A stretch of 64,000 nt of DNA from RGIG3701 sp030530205. Lineage in GTDB: Bacteria; Planctomycetota; Planctomycetia; Pirellulales; Thermoguttaceae. Positions 24,802-33,861 of the stretch are shown one piece after another; position 1 is the stretch's first letter; every line of letters starts with the position of its first letter. The DNA is taken from NCBI GenBank assembly GCA_030530205.1, contig JAUMVK010000014.1:23143-87142 (forward strand). Reading direction: 5' to 3'. The notes beneath the pieces are model-generated. The model was given only the letters and a program-made list of their open reading frames with translations, was not told the origin of the DNA and searched no databases. A program made the position numbers and the translations under genes.

Positions 24802-25548
24802 ATGCCGGATTCCACGATTTACCTTCGAGTCATCGACGCCTCGGCCAATCGAGCCTGCGAGGCGTTGCGCGTCATTGAGGATTTTGTCCGTTTCGTTCAG
24901 GACGATCCGTTCCTGGTCGAAAATCTGAAAAAACTGCGCCACCGGCTGGTTCAGAACGTCCTGAAATTCCCGATGCCCGAGCGGTTGGCGTACCGGGAGA
25001 CCGAGGCGGACGTCGGGACGCGGATCGAGACGAAGACCGAGTTCAGCCGCTCGTCGCTCCAGGCCGTTCTGGACGCCAATTTCTCGCGGCTTCAGGAGTC
25101 CCTGCGCTCGCTCGAGGAGTTCAGCAAACTGACCCAGCCTGAGGCTGCTCGTGAGTTTGAGCAGATGCGTTACGCGTCGTACACGCTCCAGCGGGTGGTT
25201 TTCTTTACCGTGACGAAAGACTCTCCGCTGCGCCGGCTGGAATCGAAAACGCTCGAAAGTACGCAGAAGGGCGCCTGGCAGGCTGGCGGACTGAAATTCA
25301 CCTCCGACCCGCAACGGGCGCTGGAGCCGGAATTCGCCGGTTTTTTGCGTGTTTCGCCGGATTCGGAAACGGTCAAAAACGTTCGAAATCTGCTCGGGAC
25401 GGAAAAACTCATCGGTGTCTGCGCTGCGTCGGTCGAGGAGGCCCGGGCCGCTTTGCTCGACGGGATCGACTTCCTCGCCACCCCAGACGAAGTGCTGGCC
25501 CACGAACTGGAACGCCTCACGACCCTGCCGGTTTTGGTTTTTGGGTGA
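24802..25548 (+). CDS. Thiamine-phosphate-synthase-like protein, N-terminal domain with short C-terminus
   Basis: 248 residues. The first 140 (YLRVIDASANRACEALRVIEDFVRFVQDD, YRETEADVGT, LDANFSRLQESLRSLEEFSKL) match the helical ThiD2-like domain found in front of ThiE in planctomycete thiamine phosphate synthases. The rest (about 150-248) has only traces of a ThiE barrel (GVCAASVEEARAALLDGIDFLA, near where ThiE reads G.S.H....A..A...G.DY) and lacks the phosphate-binding glycines, so thiamine phosphate synthase activity is doubtful. It is a single gene enclosed by two inverted copies of a 390-bp repeat. A GGAAAGG lies 11 bases before the ATG. Either a divergent ThiE or a gene eroding inside the repeat pair. 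Confidence 0.65.
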   Translation: MPDSTIYLRVIDASANRACEALRVIEDFVRFVQDDPFLVENLKKLRHRLVQNVLKFPMPERLAYRETEADVGTRIETKTEFSRSSLQAVLDANFSRLQESLRSLEEFSKLTQPEAAREFEQMRYASYTLQRVVFFTVTKDSPLRRLESKTLESTQKGAWQAGGLKFTSDPQRALEPEFAGFLRVSPDSETVKNVRNLLGTEKLIGVCAASVEEARAALLDGIDFLATPDEVLAHELERLTTLPVLVFG

Positions 25549-25572
25549 AGAGACGAAGGACCGCTTACGATT

Positions 25573-26000
25573 TGGGTCCATTCCAGGGTTCACGTCCAAC
25601 CCGTTGCACACTCCAGCGATTACAGGCCCCGCGGATCAGGCGGATGAAGCGGATGAGGCGGATTGGATTTAAAAAACCAATCTTTTTTAAACGCCGCGCC
25701 CTTTCCACTTCCTCCTTTTATTTAAACACGGATTTCCACGGATTAAATGGATTAAAAGGATTCCGTTTTTTTCAGGGAAACTCCTGCAAATACTTAAATT
25801 CTATTTAAAAAATCCGTGGAAATCTTTTTAATCCGTGAAAATCCGTGTTTAAATAGAGGTTTGAAGTGAGTAAGGTTTTCACTTTGGAAACGGGTTTGCA
25901 GTGAAACCTCTTTAAATCCAATCTGTCTTGATCCGCCTCATCCGCGGAGCCTATAGCGGTTTGGGGCGTTCCCGGAGGGACTGATTTTCGCGTGCGCTGG
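25573..26000. repeat. Long inverted repeat element, copy B
   Basis: Reverse-orientation partner of copy A. GGTTCACGTC (25587-25596) and ACTCCAGCGATT match the right arm of A inverted; CGGTTTGGGGCGTTCCCGG and ATTTTCGCGTGCGCTGG near 25957-26000 match its left arm inverted. The core palindrome is at 25720-25854. It fills the gap between the thiamine-synthase-like gene and the next gene. Confidence 0.8.
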
Positions 26001-26123
26001 ATTTTGGGGAATTTTTCTTTTCTGGTTTAATCCCAAATTCCCCCTCCCCCCTTGCGCAACCGCCCGCCATTTGCTAAAATACAGAAAAACCCACCCGATT
26101 TCTTAATTTTTCAGGAGATTTTT

Positions 26124-27431
26124 ATGAACAGACGCGATTTTCTTGCCGCCTCCGCACTGGGCTGCGCGGCCAGTTGCCTTCCATTGACGAGCCGCGCACA
26201 GACGGCCGAAGAGCTTCCCCCGCCGGGCGTTCCTCAGGTTCGCCCCAATCCCCACGCGAAAATCACCCAGTTGACCCACGGCCCGCTCTACCACTGGGGC
26301 GCCTACTACGACCAGCTTCATTTTGACCCGACCGACCGCCTCGTGACGGGGCTGGAAGTCGGTTTCCATCACCGCTCGCCGCTCCCCACCGACCGGATCA
26401 ACGTCGGGCTGATCGACTTGCACGACAATAATAAGTGGACGCAGATCGGGACCTCTTACGCCTGGAACTGGCAGCAGGGGCCGATGTTCCAGTGGATCCC
26501 CGGCCGCACGACCTGGGAAGACGCCGAGGTGATCTGGAACGACCGGAACGAGGACTCGTTCTTTGCGCACGTCTATTCGCCGAGTACGGGCAAGTACCGC
26601 GAACTGCCGCATGCCGCGTACGTGATCGCGCCGAACGGGGAGTACGCCCTCTTCCCCGACTTCGCGCGTCTGAACGACACACGCCCCGGTTACGGTTACT
26701 GCGGTCTGCCGGACCCAAACGCGGACGTCGCCGCCCCGACCAATGCCGGCATCTGGCGCATGGACCTGAGGACCGGCGAGACGAAGCTCCTCTTCTCGTT
26801 CAAGGACGTGGCGGACATCGTGCCGGAAGGTGGATACTCGAAGGGGGCGAAACACTGGTTCAACCACATTCTGATCGCGCCCGACTCGAAGCGTTTCCTC
26901 TTCCTGCACCGCTGGAGGGGCGAGGAGGAGAAGAGTTACTGGAAGACCCGCCTCATGACGGTCAACGCCGACGGAACCGATTTGTACGTTCTGAACCCGT
27001 ACAACATGACGTCGCACCTGGTCTGGCGTGACCCGACGCACATCATCGCGTACGCCCGCCGCCCGAGCCACGGCGACCGGTTTTACGTCTTCGAGGACAA
27101 AACCCAGAACACCACGCCGGTCGGGTACGACATCATGAAGGTCGATGGCCACGTTTCCTACCTGCCGCACACGAACCAGCAGTGGATTTTGAACGATACG
27201 TACCCGGACAAGGAGCGGTACCAGCACCCGTTCATCTTCCATCTTCCGACGGAGACGAAGATCCCGCTCGGCGATTTCTACCAGGCGAGGATCTTCAACG
27301 GCGAGTGGCGCTGCGACCTTCACCCGCGCGCAAGCCGGGACGGCCGGAAAGTGCTGATCGACTCGGCGCATAACGGCGGCCGCCAGATCTACATGATCGA
27401 CCTGAGCGAGTATGATGAGTGGCTGAGCTAA
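26124..27431 (+). CDS. Oligogalacturonate-lyase-like beta-propeller enzyme, Tat-exported
   Basis: 435 residues from ATG 26124, which has AGGAG eight bases upstream. The N-terminus NRRDFLAASALGC is a twin-arginine signal. The body resembles the seven-bladed propeller of oligogalacturonate lyases: ITQLTHGPLYHWGAYYDQLHFDPTDR, SYAWNWQQGPMFQWIPG, WFNHILIAPDSKRFLFLHRW, HLVWRDPTHIIAYA, and a closing DSAHNGGRQIYMIDLSEY. In pectin breakdown family members cleave unsaturated digalacturonate; homologues in planctomycetes have a broad spread and the substrate here may differ. Neighbouring polysaccharide genes lie 12 kb downstream, not adjacent. Confidence 0.78.
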   Translation: MNRRDFLAASALGCAASCLPLTSRAQTAEELPPPGVPQVRPNPHAKITQLTHGPLYHWGAYYDQLHFDPTDRLVTGLEVGFHHRSPLPTDRINVGLIDLHDNNKWTQIGTSYAWNWQQGPMFQWIPGRTTWEDAEVIWNDRNEDSFFAHVYSPSTGKYRELPHAAYVIAPNGEYALFPDFARLNDTRPGYGYCGLPDPNADVAAPTNAGIWRMDLRTGETKLLFSFKDVADIVPEGGYSKGAKHWFNHILIAPDSKRFLFLHRWRGEEEKSYWKTRLMTVNADGTDLYVLNPYNMTSHLVWRDPTHIIAYARRPSHGDRFYVFEDKTQNTTPVGYDIMKVDGHVSYLPHTNQQWILNDTYPDKERYQHPFIFHLPTETKIPLGDFYQARIFNGEWRCDLHPRASRDGRKVLIDSAHNGGRQIYMIDLSEYDEWLS

Positions 27432-27482
27432 GGGAAACAATGTTGGAAACGCCGTTTCCAATTATGAATTAGAATTATGAAT

Positions 27483-27545
27483 CAGGGACGATACTTCCAG
27501 TGTCATAAAAGACTTTTTTCAGATGACGCTGGAAGCCTCGTTCCC
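27483..27545. repeat. Decayed copy of the CTTCCAG palindrome, with spacer
   Basis: GGGACGATACTTCCAGTGTCAT and, after a short spacer, ATGACGCTGGAAGCCTCGTTCCC are imperfect relatives of the 23-bp repeat at 23044. They form a potential hairpin just upstream of the LOG gene. Confidence 0.5.
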
Positions 27546-27575
27546 AAAATCATCATCTACAGGAAGGCAAAAATC

Positions 27576-28457
27576 ATGAAAGACGAAACCAACGAACTCC
27601 CAACTTCTCTGGAACTCAAAAGCAATCCGAGCTACCGGCTTGCGTACCAGGACGAAGACTTTATGAACCGGCCTGAATTGCGTCCAGTCCGTCTGATGAT
27701 GGAATCTCTCAAACCGGATATTGCGTTTGATCAAGCGAACATCGACTCAACGATCGTCGTGTTTGGCAGTGCGCGGATCGTAGATCGGGAAACCGCCGAG
27801 CACAATCTGACGGCAGCGCAAATCCTTCTGGATGAGAAACCGAAAGAAACCCGCCGGAAATTGCGTGTGGAACGGGCGAAAAGGATTCTGGAGCTGAGCC
27901 GTTACTACGATATGGCGCGCGAATTTGGCAGGATCGTTTCTGAGGAATGCAAAGCCGACAGCCGCCGGAACTATGTCATCATCACCGGCGGCGGCCCGGG
28001 AATTATGGAAGCGGCCAACCGAGGTGCGTATGACGCCGATTACCCATCCATTGGACTGAATATTGATCTTCCGATGGAACAGGAACCTAATCGGTACATC
28101 ACGCCCGAATTCTGCTTCCACTTTAACTATTTCGCCATTCGCAAGATGCACTTCCTGCACCGAGCCAAGGCACTGGTCGCTTTTCCGGGTGGAATGGGTA
28201 CACTCGACGAACTGTTTGAGGCCCTGACACTCCGCCAAACCCGCAAAATGCAGCACATCCCAATCATTTTGTTTGGTGTGAAAGATTTCTGGAGAAAGAT
28301 TATAGACCTGCCTGCCATGGTGGATTTCGGTGTCATTTCTGAAGATGACCTGGACCTTTTCTATGAGGCGGAAAGCGCACAGCAGGCGTGGGACTACATC
28401 AAGCGCTACCACGCAGTCCATGGTGAAGAGGCCCAGAAAGAACGTCGTCGGGATTAG
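27576..28457 (+). CDS. LOG-family nucleotide-binding protein
   Basis: 293 residues from ATG 27576 (AGGAAGG eight bases upstream). It has the two LOG signatures: VITGGGPGIMEAANRGA and FPGGMGTLDELFEALT, which bind the ribose-phosphate part of AMP-like nucleotides. The small relatives are cytokinin-activating phosphoribohydrolases (LOG) or nucleotide 5'-monophosphate nucleosidases of the PpnN kind. The extra N-terminal 70 residues make it the longer bacterial type. Likely a housekeeping nucleotide or nucleoside hydrolase. It stands alone, followed by the flagellar promoter. Confidence 0.85.
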   Translation: MKDETNELPTSLELKSNPSYRLAYQDEDFMNRPELRPVRLMMESLKPDIAFDQANIDSTIVVFGSARIVDRETAEHNLTAAQILLDEKPKETRRKLRVERAKRILELSRYYDMAREFGRIVSEECKADSRRNYVIITGGGPGIMEAANRGAYDADYPSIGLNIDLPMEQEPNRYITPEFCFHFNYFAIRKMHFLHRAKALVAFPGGMGTLDELFEALTLRQTRKMQHIPIILFGVKDFWRKIIDLPAMVDFGVISEDDLDLFYEAESAQQAWDYIKRYHAVHGEEAQKERRRD

Positions 28458-28459
28458 TC

Positions 28460-28488
28460 TTGACAGAAGTGAAAGTTTGGGGTAAAAT
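28460..28488 (+). promoter_or_regulatory. fliQR promoter
   Basis: TTGACA (28460-28465), 17-base spacer, TAAAAT (28483-28488), 60 bases before fliQ. It looks like a housekeeping promoter, not a flagellar sigma 28 or sigma 54 site. Confidence 0.7.
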
Positions 28489-28547
28489 GCAATTTATCGC
28501 CTACGAGCCTAAAAAACATTTTTCCCAAACTCTCTCAGGAGTTCCTC

Positions 28548-28817
28548 ATGGAATCCAGCGCAATCCTTGAACTCGGCCGAAACGCCATCATGCTGACGCT
28601 CAATCTCGCACTTCCAGTGTTTCTCACCGCGATGCTGGTCGGTTTTCTCGTTGGCCTGTTTCAGGCACTGACACAGATCCAGGAGCAGACGTTGGCGTTC
28701 GTCCCGAAAGTCATCGCGGTTCTGCTTGTTCTGAGCCTCATGATGCCGTGGATGCTCTCCACCATGACGGAATTTATGCGGGAAGTCATTCAAGGAATCC
28801 CGGGGAATCTGCCGTAA
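28548..28817 (+). CDS. fliQ: Flagellar export protein FliQ
   Basis: 89 residues, the standard FliQ length, with two membrane helices and the family core ALPVFLTAMLVGFLVGLFQALTQIQEQTLAFVPKVI. FliQ sits in the FliPQR core of the flagellar type III export gate. It carries its own promoter; its stop overlaps the fliR start (TAATG). fliP is not in this window. Confidence 0.93.
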   Translation: MESSAILELGRNAIMLTLNLALPVFLTAMLVGFLVGLFQALTQIQEQTLAFVPKVIAVLLVLSLMMPWMLSTMTEFMREVIQGIPGNLP

Positions 28818-29581
28818 TGGAAACCGTTCTGTTTCTTACAGCCTCGCAGTTCGTGCTGATACTTGCGCGGCTTTTGGCGATGCTGATGATCGCCCCGATG
28901 TTCTCGGGAAAAATCGTTCCGATTCGTTTTCGTGCGGTTCTGGCGGTTCTTCTGGCCGTTTTGATGTCACTCCACCAGAAAACAACGGTGAGCTGTTTCG
29001 TGAACACCGCGAGCTGGCTGGACGAAGGTTTTCTGTGTGCCCTGCTCTGTGAATTGCTCCTCGGTCTGCTTCTCGGAGCCGCGGCACTTCTTTTTTTCGG
29101 AGCTTTGCGGACGACTGGAACGATCATCGCGTACGTCGGCGGGATTTCATTCCCCATGGATGGTGGTCTTACCAACGACGCAGCCCCAATTACCGCTTCT
29201 TTTTTTTACCTGCTCGGTACCGCCGTGGTTTTTCTCTGCGGTGGGCACTTGCTTCTTATCGAGGCGATCCTCAGGACTTTCGCGACCTATCCGGTCGGGA
29301 TGGTTCCTTCACTGGCAGAGCTCGTGAAGTCCCTGCCGGACGTTTTCATTCTGGGGTTTCAGGTCAGCGTTCAGATGGCGCTTCCCATCATTGCGGTCGT
29401 TCTTCTGGCGCAGCTGGGACTTGCGATCCTGAACCGGGTCATGCCACAGTTGGACGTTTTCGGGCTGGCGTTTCCAGTGAACGTGCTGGCGTTGCTCTTT
29501 ATGCTCTCTCTGACGATTGGCGGAGCTCTGATGCTCTTCGAGACTGAATACGAAAAAGTGATCCAGAATTTCCTTCGTTAA
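28817..29581 (+). CDS. fliR: Flagellar export protein FliR
   Basis: 254 residues. I start at ATG 28817, one base overlapping the fliQ stop, instead of the longer upstream frame. Several long membrane helices and FliR-type stretches are visible: ARLLAMLMIAPMFSGKIVPIRFRAVLAV near the start, QVSVQMALPIIAVVLLAQLGLAILNRVMPQLDVF and PVNVLALLFMLSLT near the end. Part of the FliPQR export gate in the membrane. The convergent flhB ends 18 bases after it. Confidence 0.9.
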   Translation: METVLFLTASQFVLILARLLAMLMIAPMFSGKIVPIRFRAVLAVLLAVLMSLHQKTTVSCFVNTASWLDEGFLCALLCELLLGLLLGAAALLFFGALRTTGTIIAYVGGISFPMDGGLTNDAAPITASFFYLLGTAVVFLCGGHLLLIEAILRTFATYPVGMVPSLAELVKSLPDVFILGFQVSVQMALPIIAVVLLAQLGLAILNRVMPQLDVFGLAFPVNVLALLFMLSLTIGGALMLFETEYEKVIQNFLR

Positions 29582-29599
29582 CCCGGGGATCGGGCGTCT

Positions 29600-30337
29600 T
29601 TACCTCATCCGTTCCCGAATTCTTTGTTTCACATTAGGATCGCCTTCCGAGATTTTGATCTCTTCCTTCATCTGCTCGAACGTCATCTTGAGACGCTGGT
29701 TGTGGCGGTAATACTGCCAGCCGTAATCTGCCAGCGCAAGGAGAAAAAGCACTGCGGCAATTTTCACGCCCGTTCCAAGGACAACCGACTCCATTTTTTT
29801 AACCGCCGCCGAAAAATCCATCGCATACATCGAAGCGAGGACTGGAAGCTGACCGAGGACCATCCAGAAAATGAAGGCTGCCACAAAACCAACTTTCGCG
29901 ACTCCAAAGACAGCGGCTGCCAGAGAGTCCAGTGAGAAAATACGAAGCAGGCCCGCGCCGGGATTCACGTGTTTCCAGTCGGGGGCCATACGTGAGGGCA
30001 GAAACAGGAACTGGGTCTGAAGAAGCGAAACGAGCGAGACCATGATCGGGACCAACGCCAGGATCGGAGCGACGAGAAAAAGAGCCTGACGGATCCACGT
30101 GTTCCAAAGATTCAGAAACTCATCGGGTGTCATTTCGAGCCAGGCTCCCTGCGACCACGCGATTTGCGCACTCTGAACGGGAACATCAACAAGAAAACTT
30201 TCAAAACCCCAAAAAAGTAACATTCCGGTCAATAGCATGGACGCGCTGACGAGGTCGCGGCTCAAAGCCACTTCGCCCTTTTCGCGCATTTTTTGCCGAT
30301 GACGAGGGGTTGGTTCAAAAGATCGGTCTTCACTCAT
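29600..30337 (-). CDS. flhB: FlhB lacking the C-terminal autocleavage domain
   Basis: 245 residues instead of about 350-380. The start is a good FlhB: RSFEPTPRHRQKMREKGEVALSRDL, four membrane helices, then LADYGWQYYRHNQRLKMTFEQMKEEIKISEGDPNVKQRIRERMR. There it stops, just where FlhB goes on with the linker to the cytoplasmic domain that holds NPTH, cuts itself and switches export substrate. Only 18 bases lie between this stop and that of the convergent fliR, so the domain has been lost and is not hidden by a frameshift here. It begins 15 bases after the lptD stop on the same strand. Either export specificity is set by a separately encoded FlhB_C, or the system is degenerate. Confidence 0.85.
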   Translation of the reverse strand: MSEDRSFEPTPRHRQKMREKGEVALSRDLVSASMLLTGMLLFWGFESFLVDVPVQSAQIAWSQGAWLEMTPDEFLNLWNTWIRQALFLVAPILALVPIMVSLVSLLQTQFLFLPSRMAPDWKHVNPGAGLLRIFSLDSLAAAVFGVAKVGFVAAFIFWMVLGQLPVLASMYAMDFSAAVKKMESVVLGTGVKIAAVLFLLALADYGWQYYRHNQRLKMTFEQMKEEIKISEGDPNVKQRIRERMR

Positions 30338-30352
30338 ATCAGCTGCGGCCTG

Positions 30353-33300
30353 TTAATCGATTCCGTCCACACCTGGCGGGGCGATGTTGAAAAGTCTTGC
30401 CGTATTTCCCTTCTTGCCGAAACGTGGTTCCAGCGAGAAATTGATCGAGAAGTTATCTGACGGATTATCATACGCCACGCCGGCCGTAAAGAGGAACGAC
30501 TCTCCGACTCGTGTGAAACTGATTCCTTCTCCGATGTTTCCTTTTCCTGAGACGTCGAACGTGCTGACGAAAGTCGAGGTCCATTTCTCGGACATGCGGT
30601 AATTGTAGCCCAGACGCATCACCACGTTTTCCACGGAACCGGTCAGCCAGTGCAGACTTGCAAAAACGGAACCTTTTCCGGGCCGGTCGATGATGGTCCC
30701 GACGTCGATCATCTTCATACCACCGTCAAAGAAGTCGAACATACCGGACGTGTAAAGCACAACACGGTCGCCGGGATACCAACGCAGATCGTAGTCCCAA
30801 AGCCCCACCACGGACCCGAAATTGTCGCGGTCAGGATCCGGATAAATATTTAAGTTCGTATCGAACGTGAGCCAATCGACGATCCGTTCCCGGCCGGGCA
30901 TTCCGCGTTTCGTCTGCCAGCGGTGATTCATCCCGATACGGATCAGGCCAAGATCGTCAGCAAGTTCCGTGTTCCCGGTGACCCAGCCGCCGATGTTGCT
31001 GCGCACGGCGTAACTACGGAGCTGGTACTTCTTCGGGATCGGAAGTCCTCCAAAGAGAGTCGAGCTCATGTGGTGCGAAAAATCGTAAAGGGACCTGTCG
31101 TCGATCGGGTCGTAAAGAGGAAGTTCATCCACGCTCTTGTTCGCCCCGGCAATCATGGCCTCCAGACGGAAATCAACCTTGTGCATGATCCCGTTCACGT
31201 TCAGGAGGTGGTTATGCCAGTCGTAGTACTGCCACATCGGAAGGTTCATTCGGAGCCCCACCTGACCGTATAGCCGGCTCGCGTCATCTCCGTTAACGTC
31301 CTCGCCCCAATAGGCGGCTTCACCGATCGCGAACGGTACGACTTTGACCACACCAGCCTGGAACGGGTACGCGATTTCGTGCCGGGTGGACGTACGAAGC
31401 CCTCTTCGGTCCTGTTCCCAGTCAAGCCGATGCCAAAACGCGCGGTCAGCCAGGTCCTCAGGAACCGTATCGGGGAAAAGATGGACGTAACCGATCTCCG
31501 AGTACGAACTCCACGTCAGCGCATCATTCAGAAGCGGTTGGCCAAGCCAATAGAAATCAAGCTGCGGGAGACGCTGTGTCTGCGTGTGGAAATTGTTCGT
31601 ACGGACGTCGGCCCAAATCGAGAGAGACCGGTTTTCGTCCTGCTTGCGGATTTCCAGCTGTGTCGGACGATCCGGCTGTGTGTACCAACTGTCCTGGAAG
31701 TACTCTTCCTGGAAATTTCGGTCACTGTAAACACCAAGCTGGAAACGCAGTTCCCAGTCGTTCCCGAAGGTGCTTTTATGACGGCCTAATAACTGATAAC
31801 GCAGTTCCTTTTCAGGGGTCAGTTCCCGGCGGCCTTTCCCTATATTGTCCTTTCCTGTGTCGTAAATCGCCCAGACGTCAAAATCCCCGGAGCCTTTCCC
31901 TGACAAAAAGCCGAGCGGGATTTCCTGTCCCTCACCCATTCGATTGTAGGAAAATTCCGTTCCAAGTCCCGGCCCGCGTTTCGTGTACCACGATGCGTTC
32001 AAATCCCAGCTTGTCCCTTGAGGCGGCGCCTCGATCCCAAGCAGGCGATAAGCGTCAAACCCGATGATCGGCTGCACACCGAAGATGGAGTCGTTACGAA
32101 TCGAAAATTTATTAATGATCTGTGACGGCGAATTCATCGGAGCCGCAAAGTAAGGGAGGTAGAAAACCGGGACGTTTCCGACTTTCACCATGGTATCACG
32201 AGCGATCAAATCCTTTTTCGAGTCCATAACTGGCTCACCCGTTACGGAATCATAAACCGGTTCGCCCGTGTATCGGTTTTTGTGTGGGATCTCCTGATTA
32301 CGCAGAATTACCTGTCCCATCTGAAAACGATACATCGGTTCACCGATGCGGCTCGTCGTCACGAACGTGTCGTTTGCCATCAGGACCCCTTCTTCCGGCA
32401 TACGAATTTCTTCGGCCCGCAGACGAATCAGCCCTTCCACGTTCGGGATCGTGGCGAAAACCTCCGCCTCACGAATCAACCCACGGTGTGTCGAAACATC
32501 GAAGTACATTTTCTCGGCATAGATCTCCTGGTCGCCCTGCCGGAAAATGATGTTCCCCTCCATGTAGAGTTCCACGTGATTGTTCGTCAAATCAAGCGAG
32601 TAATCCTGACTGATCTGGCTCAAATCAACGTCCGACCAGACGACCAAACGGTCCGCCGAAATGTCGATCGTACCGATTTGAATGGCCTGGTTGGCCGGAA
32701 AGTTCTTCATTCCCTTGAGCGCTTCATCCGCGCCATCGATCAAGAGCATGACCCCTTTGTCGAAAATTGCCACGGATTTGTGCGTCGCCTCGTCGTAAGA
32801 AAAACGCATTTCCAGTGGGACGTCGTTTCTCTGGAAGAAACCGATCTTGCGGGTACCGGGTTTCGGAATGTTCGGGTCAAACGAAGAAACGTCGCCGGCG
32901 CGGATCTCACCGTGGGTCGAAAGAACGTCCGGAAGTGTTTCCGTACCATCGGCCGTATGAAGGGGCTGCTCTGCCGGAACAACCGTCCCTGCGCCCGTCA
33001 CAGGCGCTTCGGACCGATTGTCTTTTGTGAACTCAAAAGACGGAAGCGAGTCGGAAAAATCGGTCAGGAGCAGCTTTGCCGGCTGGAACATTCTGTCGAA
33101 TGCCCGCTTGTAAAGCGCGTCCAGTTCTGGAGCCGCAGCTGTTTCGGCTGCCATGTTTGAAATGGAACTGGCCGTCAAACGCCCTGCCCACGTTTTCCCC
33201 TTCACTCGCGAAGTCGTGCGGGATGTCACGAACTCGATCTCCACGTCATCCTCGAGGTAAAGCAGGACCGGCTGGACGCTCGCAGGAGTTTCCGAATCGG

Positions 33301-33688
33301 CGCTGGTTTCGTCCAACTGAACGGGCCCGACCCACAAAACCATTTTGTCGGCGCGGAACGAGTCGTTTCCCTGACGAAGATGGCATTTCCCGGCGAGCAC
33401 GTACACGGTGTACGCGCCTTCCTTCCGGGTGGTGATGTCCGTCGCGGTGAAAACGACCGGGCCGTTGGAATTCTCGCGCGGGTAGGAAATCCCCAGATTG
33501 TCCGTCAGCGTCGGGACGATTTTGTAATGGTCAGAATACTGCGGTTCCTCGGCCTGAACCAGAGCAAAAAATGCGAGGTAAAACGCCAGAAAAAACCCAA
33601 AAGTGCATACTGTCCCCGCACAGAAGAAACGGTTTTTTCTTCTGTTTTGCCGGGAATCGGTGCTAAAATTGGGAGTTTGGGCAATCAT
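30353..33688 (-). CDS. lptD: LPS-assembly outer membrane protein LptD
   Basis: 1111 residues. An uncleaved-looking basic N-terminus and hydrophobic signal (about 19-46) is followed by OstA-like beta-jellyroll repeats (YTVYVLAGKCHLRQGNDSFRADKMVLWVG; EGNIIFRQGDQEIYAEKMYFDVS), then the LptD turn GNVPVFYLPYFAAPM and a long barrel region (NASWYTKRGPGLGTEFSYN). It inserts lipopolysaccharide into the outer leaflet. Longer than proteobacterial LptD (about 780) through extra jellyroll segments. TATACT at 33698-33703 with a possible TTGCTT lies so near the ATG that the mRNA could be almost leaderless. flhB follows on the same strand. Confidence 0.8.
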   Translation of the reverse strand: MIAQTPNFSTDSRQNRRKNRFFCAGTVCTFGFFLAFYLAFFALVQAEEPQYSDHYKIVPTLTDNLGISYPRENSNGPVVFTATDITTRKEGAYTVYVLAGKCHLRQGNDSFRADKMVLWVGPVQLDETSADSETPASVQPVLLYLEDDVEIEFVTSRTTSRVKGKTWAGRLTASSISNMAAETAAAPELDALYKRAFDRMFQPAKLLLTDFSDSLPSFEFTKDNRSEAPVTGAGTVVPAEQPLHTADGTETLPDVLSTHGEIRAGDVSSFDPNIPKPGTRKIGFFQRNDVPLEMRFSYDEATHKSVAIFDKGVMLLIDGADEALKGMKNFPANQAIQIGTIDISADRLVVWSDVDLSQISQDYSLDLTNNHVELYMEGNIIFRQGDQEIYAEKMYFDVSTHRGLIREAEVFATIPNVEGLIRLRAEEIRMPEEGVLMANDTFVTTSRIGEPMYRFQMGQVILRNQEIPHKNRYTGEPVYDSVTGEPVMDSKKDLIARDTMVKVGNVPVFYLPYFAAPMNSPSQIINKFSIRNDSIFGVQPIIGFDAYRLLGIEAPPQGTSWDLNASWYTKRGPGLGTEFSYNRMGEGQEIPLGFLSGKGSGDFDVWAIYDTGKDNIGKGRRELTPEKELRYQLLGRHKSTFGNDWELRFQLGVYSDRNFQEEYFQDSWYTQPDRPTQLEIRKQDENRSLSIWADVRTNNFHTQTQRLPQLDFYWLGQPLLNDALTWSSYSEIGYVHLFPDTVPEDLADRAFWHRLDWEQDRRGLRTSTRHEIAYPFQAGVVKVVPFAIGEAAYWGEDVNGDDASRLYGQVGLRMNLPMWQYYDWHNHLLNVNGIMHKVDFRLEAMIAGANKSVDELPLYDPIDDRSLYDFSHHMSSTLFGGLPIPKKYQLRSYAVRSNIGGWVTGNTELADDLGLIRIGMNHRWQTKRGMPGRERIVDWLTFDTNLNIYPDPDRDNFGSVVGLWDYDLRWYPGDRVVLYTSGMFDFFDGGMKMIDVGTIIDRPGKGSVFASLHWLTGSVENVVMRLGYNYRMSEKWTSTFVSTFDVSGKGNIGEGISFTRVGESFLFTAGVAYDNPSDNFSINFSLEPRFGKKGNTARLFNIAPPGVDGID

Positions 33689-33794
33689 AATCGCTCAAGT
33701 ATAGAAAAAAAGATGAAAAAAAGCAAGAGAAAAAAGAGAAAATTTTTTATTTTTGCTAAAGATTTGGAAGAGTTTTGACGAATGAAAAACACCT

Positions 33795-33840
33795 TTCATC
33801 AGGGAAACGCTGATTAAAAGCGTGAACCAGCATTTCCCCG
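33795..33840. repeat. Hairpin repeat flanking the pseudopilin gene (left)
   Basis: AGGGAAACGCTGATT pairs with AACCAGCATTTCCCC with two mismatches. A related copy, AGGGAAACACTGATT to AGCGTTTCCC, stands on the other side of the gene at 34953-34993. Probably a mobile or terminator-like repeat family. Confidence 0.6.
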
Positions 33841-33861
33841 AAAAAGCGCTTTCCGATTTTA

